A stretch of DNA of 64,000 nucleotides from Symbiodinium natans. Lineage: Eukaryota > Sar > Dinophyceae > Suessiales > Symbiodiniaceae. The DNA lies in the NCBI GenBank assembly GCA_905221605.1, contig CAJNDS010002302.1, positions 703,022 to 767,021 of the forward strand, in the 5' to 3' direction. Both the position numbers and the translations under genes were made by a program. The notes under the pieces were generated by a model. That model was given only the letters and a program-made list of their open reading frames with translations, searched no databases and was not told the DNA's origin. Shown here one piece after another: positions 25,606 to 37,250 of this stretch; within the stretch, counting starts at the first letter, position 1, and the number at the start of each line of letters is the position of its first letter.

Positions 25606-26556
25606 CTAAACCCTAAACCCTAAACCCTAAACCCAAAACCATAAACCCTAAACCCTTAACCCTTAACCCTTAACCCTAAACCCTGAACCCCAAACCCCAA
25701 ACCCCAAACCCTAAACCCTAAACCCTAAACCCTAAACCCTAAACCCTAAACCCTGAACCCTTAGTTTCTGGCGCAGGTCTTCAGGGTTGTAGCGTTTGGT
25801 TTGTTGCTTGAAACCCTATCCCCTAAGACCCTAAAACCCTAAAGCCCCTAAGCCCTACAACCCGAAGACCCTAAAACCCTAAAACCCTAAAGCCCTAAAC
25901 CCTAAAACCCGAGCATCCTAAAATCCTAAAGCCTTAAAACCCAAAACCCAAACCTTCAACCTGCCCGAATTGTTGGGGGGGGGGGGGGGGGGGTGCGACT
26001 GGGCTGAGTCTTTGGGTTGAGGGTTTGGGGGGGGTTCGTCCCACATGTCACGCAAACCCTAGACCCTAAACCCTAAACCTAAACCCTAGACCCCAAACCC
26101 TAACCCCTAAACCCTAAACTCCAAAGTTTAAGGCCCTAGAACCCTGTAGCCCCAGGGCGTAGACTTCCCAACCATCTCCAGAGCGTTTGTTCAAGGTTGA
26201 GAGGGCTTTAGGGTTTAGGGGTTTTGGGTTGAGGGCCCTGAATCCCCAACTCCTCCCTGGGCTTCACACCCAGAAATGGCACGTACGTGCTGTTCCGAAG
26301 CCCTCCGTACAGGTGTAGCGTTTGGGGTTTAGGGTTTAGGGTTTGGGGTTTGGGGTTGGGGGTTTAGGCTTAGTGCTTGGGGTTTGGGGTAGCGAAGCCC
26401 CGAACCCTTACAACTAGGGTTTACTTGAACGCTCAAGGGTACTTATGCCTGGGTTTAGGGTTTAGGGTTTAGGGTTTAGGTTTAGGGTTAAGGGTTTGTA
26501 AGGACCCTAAATAACCCATGAGGTTGAGGGTTGCAAGCCATGGTGTCAAGCTGTAG

Positions 26557-26624
26557 GCTCATACTCGACGAGCTGTCTGAGGCCAAAGTTGCGTCTCGCC
26601 TGTGTTTGATTCGAGCGGTTCAGG
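26557..26624 (+). CDS. Internal exon, helical, unknown
   Basis: After AAGCTGTAG the frame reads LILDELSEAKVASRLCLIRA then VQ and ends CAGG|GTTTAG at a TTTAGGG array. Confidence 0.6.
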
Positions 26625-26739
26625 GTTTAGGGTTTAGGGTTCAGGGTTTAGGGTTTAGGGTTTAGGGCTTGGCTTTCGGGGGCAGCTGTTGGGCTTGTCG
26701 GGCAGTTTTGGGGGGCTTGCTGTGACTTGGCGCAGAGGC

Positions 26740-27030
26740 GGTGAATACAACCATGCAGGGTGGGACCCCTTCACCTGAAAGGTTCTTCCCTACCTAAAAG
26801 TCAGGTTCTAAGGCCCCCGAAGAAGGCTGTAGCCATCATACGTGCAGCTGCACGACGTATCTCTAAGGGTAGTTTCATGGGCCCTTATTGCGGTCCCTTA
26901 CCTTCTTTAAGGGGTTCTGGGGTTTTTATGGGGTATGTAAGGGGTCTATACCAAGGGACCATGCCTTCAGGTCAAGCCTATGGTGCCGCAGCCAGCATTG
27001 CTACATCTCTAACTCTAACACCTTATCATC
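26740..27030. repeat. Dispersed repeat K region
   Basis: Blocks ATCTCTAAGGGTAGTTTCATGG, CGGTCCCTTACC and ACCAAGGGACCATGC recur, diverged, at 33040-33115 and 45990-46060. The + frame 26760-27041 spans it and looks non-coding. Confidence 0.45.
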
Positions 27031-27685
27031 CTAAACCCTAAGCCCTAAGCCCTAAGCCCTAAGCCCTAAACCCTAAACCCTAAACCCTAAACCCTAAACC
27101 CTAAACCCTAAACCCTAAACCCATGCTTCCCACCCCTTAACGCCTTGCAAGCCCCAGGACCCCAAAGCCACACAGCCGCGAAACACCTCCCAAAAAAAAC
27201 AAAACTCTGAACAGGAGAGCCCTAAGTAAACTCTCTGAACCTCCGAGTTTAGGGTTTAGGGTTTAGGGTTTAGGGTTTAGGGTTTAGGGTTCAGGGTCGA
27301 AGGGTCAAGGAATCCCCCAAAGCCTCCGAGCCCCTCTGAACCCAGGCCGCCAGCGCCCTGTGAACTTGGGGTCCTCGTGGCGGTGAGATTTAGGGTTTAG
27401 GGTTTCGGGTTTATGTTTAGGGTTTAGGGTTTAGGGTTTAGGGTTTAGGGGGTTTAGGGTTTAGGGTTTAGGGCTTAGGGGTTTCGAGTTTGCTTTGGCT
27501 TGGTGGGCGCTTGATATGTTTCCATTGTCAGGGTCAGATAAGAGGGGTTGGGGGTTAAGGGGTTTAGGCGTTTAGGGATTTAGGCGATTAGGGATTTAGG
27601 GTTTAGGGTTTAGGATGGTCGCATGCCCCCCAAAATGACCACTTTTTTTGCCCAATTTTCGGCTCCAACTTAGATTTTCCATCAG

Positions 27686-27730
27686 ATGCCCCCTGCCGAC
27701 GAAAACTCTGTGCACGGACCGCGCAAGCAG
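27686..27730 (+). CDS. Short internal exon
   Basis: Acceptor TTTTCCATCAG, then MPPADENSVHGPRKQ, donor CAG|GTGTTA. All elements are convincing despite the 15-codon length. Confidence 0.5.
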
Positions 27731-28379
27731 GTGTTACGTTTACGGGTACCAAACCCTCTTAGCCTGAAGCCGTAAACCCTAAACCCTAATCCCTAAGCCC
27801 CAAGCCCTAAGCCCTAAACTCCAAACCCTAAACCCTAAACCCTAAGCCCCACAACCTTTACCCTTCGGCCCTACATCTCTAAACCACCCAAGACGTTGAG
27901 GACACAAGTCCTTGGATCCCCGAGCACCAGGGTTTCGGGTCTAAACCCTAAACCCTAAACCCTAAACCCTAAACCCCAAACCGTAAACCCTGAACCCTAA
28001 ACCCTAAACCCTAAACCCTAAACCCTAAACCCTAAACCCTAAACCCTAAACCCTAAACCCCAGACCCTAGACCCTAAACCCTATTCAATCATACCCTCAA
28101 ACTCTTGGTAAACCCGAAGCCCCAAAGCCGAAACTCGAAACCTGCAAACCAGAAGCGAAAATCCTGTAAGCCTCTCAAGCAGCGTCAGAGTAAACCCCAA
28201 GCCCCTGTTGACTCGACGTGTCCAACCCTGAAACCCTTAAGACCCTGACACCTCAACCATAAGCCCTAAGACCCGAAACCGTAAGCACAAGCTTGAAACC
28301 CGAAATCCTGAGCCCTGAACCGTAAACCCTGCACCCTAAATCCTAGACCTTAAATCATTCCACCCTGAATCCTAAACCC

Positions 28380-28702
28380 TGAACACTAAACCCTAAACCC
28401 TGGACCCTAAACCCTAAACCCTGGACCCTAAACCCTAAACCCTAAACCCTAAACCCTAAACCCTATAAACCCTAAACCCTAAACCCTAAACCCTAAACCC
28501 TATATAAACCCCAAACCCTATATAAACCCTGCACCCTACACCCTACACCCTACACCCTACACCCTACACCCTACACCCTACACCCTAAACCCTAAACCCT
28601 AAACCCTAAACCCTAAACCCTAAACCTAAACCCTAAACCCTAAACCCTAAACCCTAAACCCTAAACCCTAAACCCTAAACCCTAAACCCTAAACCCTAAA
28701 CC
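28380..28702. repeat. CCCTAAA array with CCCTACA block
   Basis: About 320 bp of heptamers; eight consecutive CCCTACA units lie at 28530-28582. Confidence 0.95.
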
Positions 28703-28790
28703 CAGCTTGTAGGGTTTAGGCTTTAGGGTGTTGGATGTCAGCGTTTAAGGGAGTTGCACATGAGACAAGCCCAGCGCCCACCCTAAGCCA

Positions 28791-28881
28791 CTTGCTGTTG
28801 GCTAGTAGGGAATGACAGAATGAACTACTCTTGTAGGTACTATAGCTACCGTTCTTTCATTCCCTACTAACCAACAGTAAG
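28791..28881. mobile_element. Inverted-repeat element family D
   Basis: 25-bp arms with two mismatches: CTTGCTGTTGGCTAGTAGGG...and TTCCCTACTAACCAACAGTAAG. The right arm is identical over 25 bp to 53896-53920. Confidence 0.75.
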
Positions 28882-29394
28882 TTAGCCCTAAACCCTCAAT
28901 CCTAAAAGCAGTCCCTGCCTGCAGAATGCCGCGAGGGACTGTATGAACACGACAGCTCAGAAAGAAAACGATCTCGCAACACAAGACCCAAAACCTTAAA
29001 ACTTAAACCCTTCACCTTCTGAATCCCTATCTCCTGAACTCCGAGCCTCTTGCCCTGGGACCCAAGGTCGGCGCTCTTATTCACTATTTTTGGGGTTTAG
29101 GGTTTAGGGTTTAGGGTTTAGGGCTCCCTTAGAAGCCCCTTAAACCAAATCGGGCAGGCTTTTTGTTCCCAGGCTACTCCTGGGTCTAGGTCCTGAAGTT
29201 CAAGGAAAGGTCTCAGGGGAATGGACATGGGGCTCCCCTAATTCTTGAACCGTATTCCCTGCAAGTCTAGGGTTTAGGGTTTAGGGTTTAGGGTTTAGGG
29301 TTTAGGGTTTAGGGTTTAGGGTTTAGGGTTTAGGGTCTAGGGTCTAGGGTCTAGGGTTTAGGGCTTAGGGCTTAGGGCTTAGGGTGGGGGTGGC

Positions 29395-29530
29395 GCACGC
29401 ATGTTTTCTTCGGCTGTGTGCTCGACGTTGCCCATCCTGCCGCAGCGGCTTGAAACGCCTGTCGCGTAGAGTCCACGTGCAGAGCACTCAACCTCACGCT
29501 CAGACTGCCAGCAACGCCCCAAAACCCAAA
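29395..29530 (+). CDS. Open coding-like fragment, basic and Cys-rich
   Basis: One + frame stays open over about 45 codons and reads AHACFLRLCARRCPSCRSGL then KRLSRRVHVQSTQPHAQ. No splice sites are obvious. 29531-30900 otherwise holds arrays, repeat fragments and no gene I can support. Confidence 0.3.
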
Positions 29531-31021
29531 GCCCTAAACCCTAAACCCTAAACCCTAAACCTTAAACCCTAAACCCTAAACCATGAGCCCTCAGCCATCG
29601 ACCCTGAGCTTCCTGATGCTCCGCTTCCAGCTAGACCTATTGTCAGCATGACTGCCCAGTAGACCATAGTCCCCCCCCTCCCCCTCCCCCGTAGGGGGTT
29701 TGATAGCCACAGCGCCTGCGTCTTCAGGGCGTTTGGCGCGAACTCCTGGAGTTCTACCCCTGACCGTAAGCACAAATCCGACATCCCTAAACCCCAAACC
29801 CTTGCTAAACCCAAGACCGTGAACCCCAAATCAGCAGCCACATGCCACCCGGCCGACATGGGGGGTTGTTTTATGACATAGTATGTTCCTTCTAGCTTAG
29901 GGCACCATGAACGGGTCCCTGATTTTGAACAACCCCCCACATGCTGAATGGCACTCTTTCCAGACTTCTCCAGAGCTCAACTTCTCCGAAAACGGTTGCT
30001 CAGCGTCAGTTCGAAACCTCAGCCCGACACCCGAACTGGGGGTTTCTGGTGGGCCCTGTGCCCCAAACCGTAAACCCTAAACCCTAAACCATAAACACTA
30101 AACCCTAAACCCTAAACCCTAAACCCTAAACCCTAAACCCTAAACCCTAAACCCTAAACCAGAAACACTAAACACTGGACCCTGCACTCCCTGCTAATTG
30201 TTGTGCCTTAGGTTGCAGGATTGTCGACTCGAACCCTAGGGTCGGCAGATCATTCGGGTGAGGGAAGGCTATTAAACCCCAAATCCTAAACCCTCAACCT
30301 TGAAAACCTCAAACCATAAACCCGAATCAAACCCTGAGGCGTTGGCCCTTTGGGCCCTCAGGGTTTAGGTTCCCGTTATCTGGGTCTTGGGGGTCTTCGA
30401 GGTTCATATTGGGTAGCTAGAAGCAGGGTTTAGGGCTTAGGGTGTAGGGTCTGCTTAAAAGTGTTATACTTACGGCTAGAATTCAGAACTCCAAAGAAGG
30501 CTATAATCAGTTAGTTCCCGTAGCAACACTACTTCTAACCGCCGTTATATCGACCCATGCATCTCCAAGTACACCTCAACCTTACAACCTAACTTCCTAA
30601 ACCCTTCCATTCTATACAGTTGCAACACCAGGTCAAGCATCACCCCACAGCCCAAGCCACAATTAAGGGTTTAGGGTGCAGACCCATATCTCTGAAGACC
30701 CTAAAGCTCCAAAGCCCAAACTGGGTTTAGGGTTTAGAGTTCAGGTGCAACCCTAAACCCTGAAAGCCCTAAACCACCCGTTGCCTCGCAGCCCTTCACC
30801 CACAAAGCCCTGAAGTCCTAAAGCCCTGACAGCCCTGAAAAAGCTTGAACTGGCTGGTTTTTTGTAGAGAATGAAGGAATGAGGTACCCTGGTATATGTA
30901 GGGCCCTACTTCCCCACCCTAAACCCTAAACCCTAAACCCTAAACCCTAAACCCTAAACCCTCAACCCTAAACCCAAAACCCTAAACCCTGAAACCCTAC
31001 AAAGAACCAGCCAGTGACCTG

Positions 31022-31122
31022 AAAAGGAGCGGCTGCAGTTCGACTTCCAAAGCAGCTGGGAACAGCGGCTGCGAGACCTGCTGAGTGCGCGGAGCTACAC
31101 CCTGGTGACTTGGTCTTCTTAG
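31022..31122 (+). CDS. Exon-like fragment, helical
   Basis: Reads EKERLQFDFQSSWEQRLRDL then LSARSYTL, followed by GTGACTTGG as a possible donor. A TTTAGGG array begins at 31121. Confidence 0.5.
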
Positions 31123-31287
31123 GGTTTAGGGTTTAGGGTTTGGGTTTTAGGGTTTAGGGTTTAGGGTTTAGGGTTTAGGGTTTAGGGTTTAGGGTTTAGG
31201 GTTTAGGGTTTAGGGTTTAGGGTTTAGGGTTTAGGGTTTAGGTTTTAGGGTTCAGGGTTCAGGGTTCAGGGTTCAGGGTTTAGGGTT
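31121..31287. repeat. TTTAGGG array
   Basis: Heptamers with a TTCAGGG block at the right end. A 24-base G-run follows at 31318-31342. Confidence 0.95.
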
Positions 31288-31655
31288 GGTCTTGGTGCGT
31301 TTTTTTCTCTAGAATCGGGGGGGGGGGGGGGGGGGGGGGGGGACGTCTCATCCTGAATTTTCCCTGAGCCCCGAACCCTAAATGCCCTAAATTAACCCTA
31401 AACTTAAAGCCTAAACCTGAACCCGAAGCCCTAAACACTGAGCCCGAAACTCTAAACCCTAAACTCTAAACGTCACCCTCCTCAGCATAGGGCTCTTGGC
31501 TGCTTTGATCTCCTGAGAGAAGAGCTAGGTGGGACTTTTTCCACAACTCTAGCACTTTATGAGTTTTGGGCTTGCGTAAATTTCATATTAAGGGAGCTAA
31601 AAGTTAAACGTTTATTGGTGCTGTATTGGTGGTTAAAGAGCAACCAAGAAAGCAG

Positions 31656-31753
31656 GTAGTCGGATGCCCTCAAGAACTTGAGGAAGATGTGCAGGGGCGA
31701 ATCTACGACAGCAGCGGCAGGCGGCCGTTTACCTGGCTAAGGCTCATTTTAAG
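31656..31753 (+). CDS. Internal exon, unknown
   Basis: After AAAGCAG the frame reads VVGCPQELEEDVQGRIYDSS then GRRPFTWLRLIL, ending AAG|GTTTAG. Strongly coding-like. Confidence 0.6.
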
Positions 31754-32512
31754 GTTTAGGGTTTCGGGCTAAGGGTTTTGGGTTTCGGGTTTAGGGCTGT
31801 TTACCGGGACACCCTGCAAACCTTGAGCTCTAAACCGTGAAACCCCAAGCCCTGAACCCTGAACCCCAAAGCCCTGAGACTTAGGTATCTCAATGAGGTC
31901 CCCCGCCCCCCCCCCCCCCCCCCTTCCCCCCTTCCCCCGCCCCCGCCGCCCCCCCGCAAACACGAACCGAAACCCAAGATCCCGGATCCAATTTATCCGT
32001 GTTTGCGCTTCTCAGGGCTGTAAGTTTAGGGCGGTTTCGGCTTAGCTTCATAAGTAGGTCCAACCCCTGTAACCCTGTTAATCCCAAGCCCCTCAGCCCG
32101 TAAACCCAAAACCCTAATCTTAACGCTACGCCACCCGCCTCGGCCTGAGCTTCTGTAAGAAGGCAACCCAAACCAGGGGGCTGGGGGGGAGGGGTGGGAA
32201 AGGGGTGGGGATTGGGGGGGGGGGGTGGGGTGGGTGGGGTCCCTGCTTTGTGCGACCCAGACAGCGACGGCCCAAGGCCTCGGCGGATTAGATGCACTCA
32301 ACCCACAAGGAATATTCTAGAGCAGATATCCCAAGAACCTCAAACCACAAGCTCTAAACCATAAAAGCCCAACCCTAAACCATAAGCCCTGAAACCCGAC
32401 CAACCCGCATCCCGACTTGAAGGTTCATGGAATAGGGCCGTATCCCCTAACCCGAAACCCTGCACCCTAAACCCAAACCCCAACCCATGGGAGGCCTGTA
32501 GACATTCTCTAC

Positions 32513-32557
32513 CTTGGCGTCCTCACCGCAGAGCATTTTCCGCTCCCGGGCGGTGAG
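32513..32557 (-). CDS. Short minus-strand exon
   Basis: On the minus strand: acceptor TTCCTTACAG, LTARERKMLCGEDAK, donor AAG|GTAGAG. Both splice sites are strong; 15 codons. Confidence 0.5.
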
Positions 32558-32766
32558 CTGTAAGGAAGGGGTTAGGGGTTAGGGTTTAGGGTTTAGGGTT
32601 TAGGGTTTAGGGTTTAGGGTTTAGGGTTTAGGGTTTAGGGTTTAGGGTTTACGGTGTAAAAGGGAACAGGAAAGCGTTTCTGAGCCAATCCCAGCGCTGG
32701 GTGCGGGTAAGCATGACGTCGAATCTACCTGTGCGTCCTCGGACTCTTGAAGAGTGTGCAAAAACA

Positions 32767-32930
32767 AGCCCCGGAAGCCAATATAGGGGTCGGCACAATG
32801 CTAATGGTATTCCCCTAGGGTACCTTTATGGATATACTACAATAGCCTCCCGAAACCCTGTTCTAATTATTGATAATTGTTAAGGCCCCTATATTGGGTA
32901 TTAGGCGGTTGGGGTTTGGGGCTTTGGCTC
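32767..32930. mobile_element. Inverted-repeat element family J
   Basis: GCCAATATAGGGG (32777) is mirrored by CCCCTATATTGGG (32886), with outer AAGCCCC/GGGGCTT. The loop is about 100 bp. A 60-codon + frame lies inside but is not convincing. A GA microsatellite follows at 33004-33027. Confidence 0.55.
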
Positions 32931-33442
32931 TGAGGGGGGTTTCAGCCCTCCCCTCCGAGGCACGTCTTCAGGCAGAACGAATGGAACTACGGAGCGACGG
33001 AGCGAGAGAGAGAGAGAGAGAGAGAGATTACATGGCCCGGTTCTGATAGGGTACATAAAGGACTGACAAGGGGTCCCCATTTAAGGGCCCATACCAAAGA
33101 ACCATGCAATTGCCCTTAGGATTTAGGGATTTAGGGTTTGGGCCTTAGGGAAGTCGATCCCGATGTTTTGAATACTAGCCGGGTAACCGGCTGGGGGAAT
33201 GTCAGGGTGCCTTAGACTGTTAGACGCAGGAGGAACTGAATGAAGGGGAGCGGAGAGGTTTAGGGTTTAGCCGGGTTGTGCAGCGAGGGCAGAATAGGGA
33301 TTAGGGAATGCCGGGGAAGCATACATGAAACTCCAAGCGAACCCTGAACCCTAAACCCTAAACCCTAGGCCCTAAACCCTAAGCCCCCGAGACTTCCCCT
33401 GAGCCCTGAGCCCGAAGTCCCCCACAAGGGAGTTGACTCCAG

Positions 33443-33491
33443 GTTGCAGATTGAACTTCCTGACCTGGGCCATGGCGCCTCGCATGGAATG
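33443..33491 (+). CDS. Short internal exon
   Basis: After GACTCCAG the frame reads LQIELPDLGHGASHGM and ends ATG|GTTTAG. Confidence 0.45.
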
Positions 33492-34029
33492 GTTTAGGGT
33501 TTAGGGTTGGGGGTTCAGGGTTTAGGGTTTAGGGTTCAGGGTTTAGGGTAGTTTTCTGAAGTGGGCGAGAGCAGTTTGGCGTTTAGAATAGGTCTTAGGG
33601 AGCGCAATCAGCTCGTGTTTTGAATTTTGAGAGGCGTAGGGTGGTTTGCTTGAACTGTCTTTTCGCCTAAGGGGTGCGGGGTGTTGCTTTTGCCCCGAAG
33701 CCCCAAACCCTCAACCCCTAAACCTCAAACCCTACCAGCCCTAAATTCTGAACGCTCGAGATCGGCTTCTCATCCCTGGAATCCCTGCGTTAGGATTCAT
33801 TTATTCGTCCTTCGTAAAGAATTCCGGAATCAGGTACCTTGGATCCCTCCAGAACACAAGACAGGGGACCACGTTCCCAGTACATCCAAAGTGGCTTGGG
33901 CTTCGCCTATATTGTCAGCACACCATACTCCTAAACCCTAAAGCCTAGACCCTAAAACCTCAACCCTGAACCCTGAAACCCACACCCGAACGCCGCGAGC
34001 AGCTTCTGTGAGTCGAAGGTGCTGCTCAG

Positions 34030-34084
34030 GGATCCCAGATGCAACTGAAGCTGGAGTTCTTCCTGGACTATGTGGGAGGCCTGG
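34030..34084 (+). CDS. Short exon-like fragment
   Basis: After GCTGCTCAG the frame reads GSQMQLKLEFFLDYVGGL, ending G|GTGTTTGG. Confidence 0.45.
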
Positions 34085-34197
34085 GTGTTTGGACCCTAAG
34101 CCATTAGCGTCATTTTCAGGAAATCCTACACCCTAATTTGCCCTGTATCCTGTTTTGCGAGGGGGTTGCAGCCCTAGTTACAGCCACCCACGAACTT

Positions 34198-34302
34198 CAA
34201 GTGGCTGGCTGTCAAAAATTATGATTCCTTTTGGGGTACCCTAAGTAGTAGGTGCCGAGTGGATCCAAAAAGGGGCCCAGATTTTGACAGCCACCCAAGT
34301 GG
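34198..34302. mobile_element. Inverted-repeat element family H
   Basis: GGCTGTCAAAA (34208) is mirrored by TTTTGACAGCC, and CCTTTTGG by CCAAAAAGG. CAAGTGG flanks both ends (34198-34204 and 34296-34302), a possible 7-bp target-site duplication. Confidence 0.6.
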
Positions 34303-35078
34303 ACTCTAAATTCTAAACACCCTCAACCCTAAACCATACACCTTCAAACCTCCGGGCCTCTTCTCAAACGCTGGAACCCATGCCAAGTACCCAGAATCCA
34401 GTATCCTTTAATGGGGGTTAGGGGTTAGGCTCAGGTTTTGGGGTTTGGGGTTGAGGGCATCGGGGATTTTCCTCATGATAGGGGTCGAAATTGTTCCTTC
34501 GCAGTGCCCTGAGATCGGAGCAGTCAGACTTTTAGGGGGCGGGGGATGACGAGTAGATTTTTTCAGATTTGCAGAATGCTCAATCAGTAGAGGGGCATGT
34601 CGAATTCAATTCCCACCCCAACTTAAACCCTAACTTAACCTTTCCCCCCCCCAAACAAAAGAAAAAGAAAGTCCAGAATCCCTCATCCGGAAGCTTTCGC
34701 AGGCAAGGACGAGCCTGAACCGCCCCCTGGCGCTGAAGGGGTATAGGGTTGATTCCTAAGGACTCTAGCGTTCAGGCTTAGGGTTGAGGGTTTCGCCCTA
34801 AAGCCTAAAGCCTAAACCCTGGGGGAGACTGGGGGTTTTGGTTTCAGGGTTATGTGCTTTAAGGGGATCAGGGTTCAGGGGGCTTCAGGCGGCTTATATA
34901 GGGGGTTTCGCGCCGTAGAGGCTTCAGGGTTTGGGGTAGTAGAAAGGGTTGATAGGGTTGATAGGGCTGAGAGGAGGACGTGTGTGCGAAGCTTCAAGAT
35001 GCTGTAGTAGGGTTCTTCAGCATTACTACGGGGCCTCCCCTCCTCCTGACTGCTTAAGTGTCTCGAGCAATAGTCGCA

Positions 35079-35100
35079 CTTGAGCCAAAAGGGCTACGGA
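35079..35100 (-). other. Relict dinoflagellate spliced leader on the minus strand
   Basis: The complement reads TCCGTAGCCC then TTTTGGCTCAAG, matching the 22-nt leader with one change (C for A). A minus-strand frame downstream of it (about 35077 to 34880) stays open without an ATG. This strand faces away from the reverse-transcriptase fragment on +. Confidence 0.85.
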
Positions 35101-35104
35101 CAAG

Positions 35105-35450
35105 ATGTCTGTTGGAGCATTCGATGGTGATGTCACATCCAACTGTGGGATTAAGCAAGGGTGCAAGTGGCACCATTCCTCTTCGTTGCCTTCACGATCG
35201 CCATTATGGACGAACTACAGCAAAGACTCACCGCTGAATGGCTGACAGAGGGAGTGACACTCTATGCAGATGATGCGCTGGCGAGTTGGATAATTACCTC
35301 TATTGATGATCTCCGTCGTGACCTAGACGGTATACAAGTGGTAGTTGATGTCTTCAACTCGCATGGCATAAAGCTGAGTGCCAAGAAGACGGTTATCCTG
35401 TATAATGTGCAAGGGAACGAGGCAAAGAAGTGCTCAAACGAGACAAATCT
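35105..35450 (+). pseudogene. LINE-type reverse transcriptase fragment, frameshifted
   Basis: The part before the shift reads MSVGAFDGDVTSNCGIKQGC. A missing base near 35168 moves the frame, which then reads VAPFLFVAFTIAIMDELQQR and LYADDALASWI. The GIKQG(C), AP.LF and YADD blocks are RT fingers/palm motifs; YADD is the catalytic box. Only about 110 residues remain of a normally far longer ORF. The left end abuts the SL relic and the right end abuts a CCCTAAA array. Confidence 0.85.
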
Positions 35451-35576
35451 GGAAATACAAACCCTAAACCCTAAACCCTAAACCCTAAACCCTAAACCCT
35501 AAGCCCTAAGCCCTAAACCCTAAACCCTAAACCCTAAACCCTAATCTCAAGGCCTAGGCCCCCCCCCCCCCTACAG

Positions 35577-35715
35577 TTGGGGGCCGGTGCCTAAGTTCCT
35601 CGACCTCGATGGCGCAAGCCGAGCCAGGTCGTTCGCCCCGGTAGCGCCCACGATGGGCCCGGCACCGGAGCACGTTCTCCTCAGGACCAGTACTGGTCCC
35701 TTGTTAAAGGCATGA
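35577..35715 (+). CDS. Terminal exon, unknown protein
   Basis: After a C-run and acceptor CCCCTACAG the frame reads WGPVPKFLDLDGASRARSFA, then MGPAPEHVLLRTSTGPLLKA, and stops at TGA 35713. 35716-36100 contains GGGACCC-rich low-complexity sequence, probably 3' UTR, whose open frames are not convincing. Confidence 0.6.
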
Positions 35716-36169
35716 CCCTAAACACCAAATTTGTGGAGGTTGGTCCTTGAAAAAAGGGGTACTCTCAGGCCCCAGCCCAGGGGGGTCCCGGACCCCTCGC
35801 CGCAGCGTGCCTCTCTCAGGCGGGGTGCTCAAACAGCTGCTTGGGACCATCGGGACCCCCCGAAAACCATCTGGGACCCTGTGGCCCCTTCCTGCGACTG
35901 TTGGCGCTTGCATCTGGGCGCCTGACACTCTGGACGGTTCTGGGACCCCTGCGACCCTGTGACCTGGCCTGAAACCCTCCCCTTGGCTTAAAGTGACCAT
36001 CGGTCATCGGTGACGGAAAGGTTTCTTGGAAGTAAGTTTAGGCCTAAACCCTCTTCGCACCCGACGAGGCTTTCGAGCCTCTGCTGCATCCTAACCTTCA
36101 CAGCATCTAAGCCAATGACAGCAAACGCTAAAACCCCTGTACCCTAAACCCTAAACCACACACCCAAAA

Positions 36170-36238
36170 TGTGCGTTCAAGGTCCTACTTCCCGATGATG
36201 ACCGGCACCAGGCTATGGGGAACCCAAGTGCATACAAG
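36170..36238 (+). CDS. Exon with GC donor, unknown
   Basis: Reads CAFKVLLPDDDRHQAMGNPS then AYK and ends AAG|GCTTAGGG. Probably the same gene as 36439-36569. Confidence 0.5.
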
Positions 36239-36438
36239 GCTTAGGGTGACCTTTCTGTTGGTAAGCTTAGTGTTTATGAGGGAATGTGGGGGACAAGATG
36301 GGAAGACTGTTGAACTGTGCTCGCGTACCCTCAGAGGGATTTGCCCTGAGGTGAACGCAGACATGCCTTCGGCTGTGGGGTGCACGGGGTGACGGCTGTT
36401 GGAGCCTGATGGTCAGAGGTTTAGGGTTTGGGGTTTAG

Positions 36439-36569
36439 ATGTCCCGGATCAGTTCATGCGTCTTAGCACGCGCAGCTTTTTGAACCTCTTTGTGAATGGC
36501 TCTTTGAGTTACTCTGCAGCTGGCTTTCTGTCTGACGCAGGGTGCTCTCTACTTAGGAAGCTGTTTTGA
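36439..36569 (+). CDS. Terminal exon after an array acceptor
   Basis: Acceptor GGGGTTTAG, then VPDQFMRLSTRSFLNLFVNG and SLSYSAAGFLSDAGCSLLRK, LF, TGA at 36567. Strongly coding-like C-terminus. Just after it comes TCGTAAGTAGGGTTAGTAAG, which is also at 18385. Confidence 0.65.
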
Positions 36570-37101
36570 CTTCGTAAGTAGGGTTAGTAAGGTGGATTAT
36601 GTGGACGAAAATAGGGTTTCTGAAAAATACTAAGTGGAGGGGGAGGGGGCGGGGAGGGGGCGAGGGGGGGAGGGGGCGAGAGGGGGAGGGAGGGGCGAGG
36701 GGAGGAGGGGAGGAGGGGGGGGGAAGGGAGATGGGCGATTGTCGATGCCCGAAGCCCGAAACCCGAAACAAAAAGTCGCAACCCCAAACCCTAAACCCCA
36801 AACCCCAAACCCCAAATCCTAAACCCTAAACGCCCTAAACCCTTCTCCTCACCCGAAAGCACCAGACAGATGAGTTTTGTTCATCGGACTCGGCCCTGCA
36901 GTGGATAGGATTTAAGATCCCGAAGCCCTAAATCTGCGGCTCACGGGGTGTAAGACCCTAAGGCCGCATTTTCGGAGTTAGGGTTTGGGTTTCTTGGGCC
37001 TGGGTTTGCGGTTTGGGTTTTTTGGGGTGTTTTGCCTTAAGAACCCTACACCCTAAGCCCTAAGCCCCAAACCCTAAACCCTAAACCCTGAACCCGGGTG
37101 C

Positions 37102-37211
37102 AAGCCCTGCGTTTGGGTTTCGGTTTCGTTGGGGCGTTGTGTGTCGCCTTTTTGAGGCCTCGCAATCTGAGAACCCTAGAAGCCCCAAACCCCAACCCTA
37201 AACCCTAAACC

Positions 37212-37250
<39 letters not shown>

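Noticed and set aside
34560-34625. tRNA-like T-arm (GTCGAATTCAATTCCC)
   Set aside because: No acceptor stem or anticodon arm could be paired around it.
35731-36007. Overlapping 63-98-codon frames on both strands
   Set aside because: Low-complexity GGGACCC-rich sequence following a stop codon; no frame stands out.
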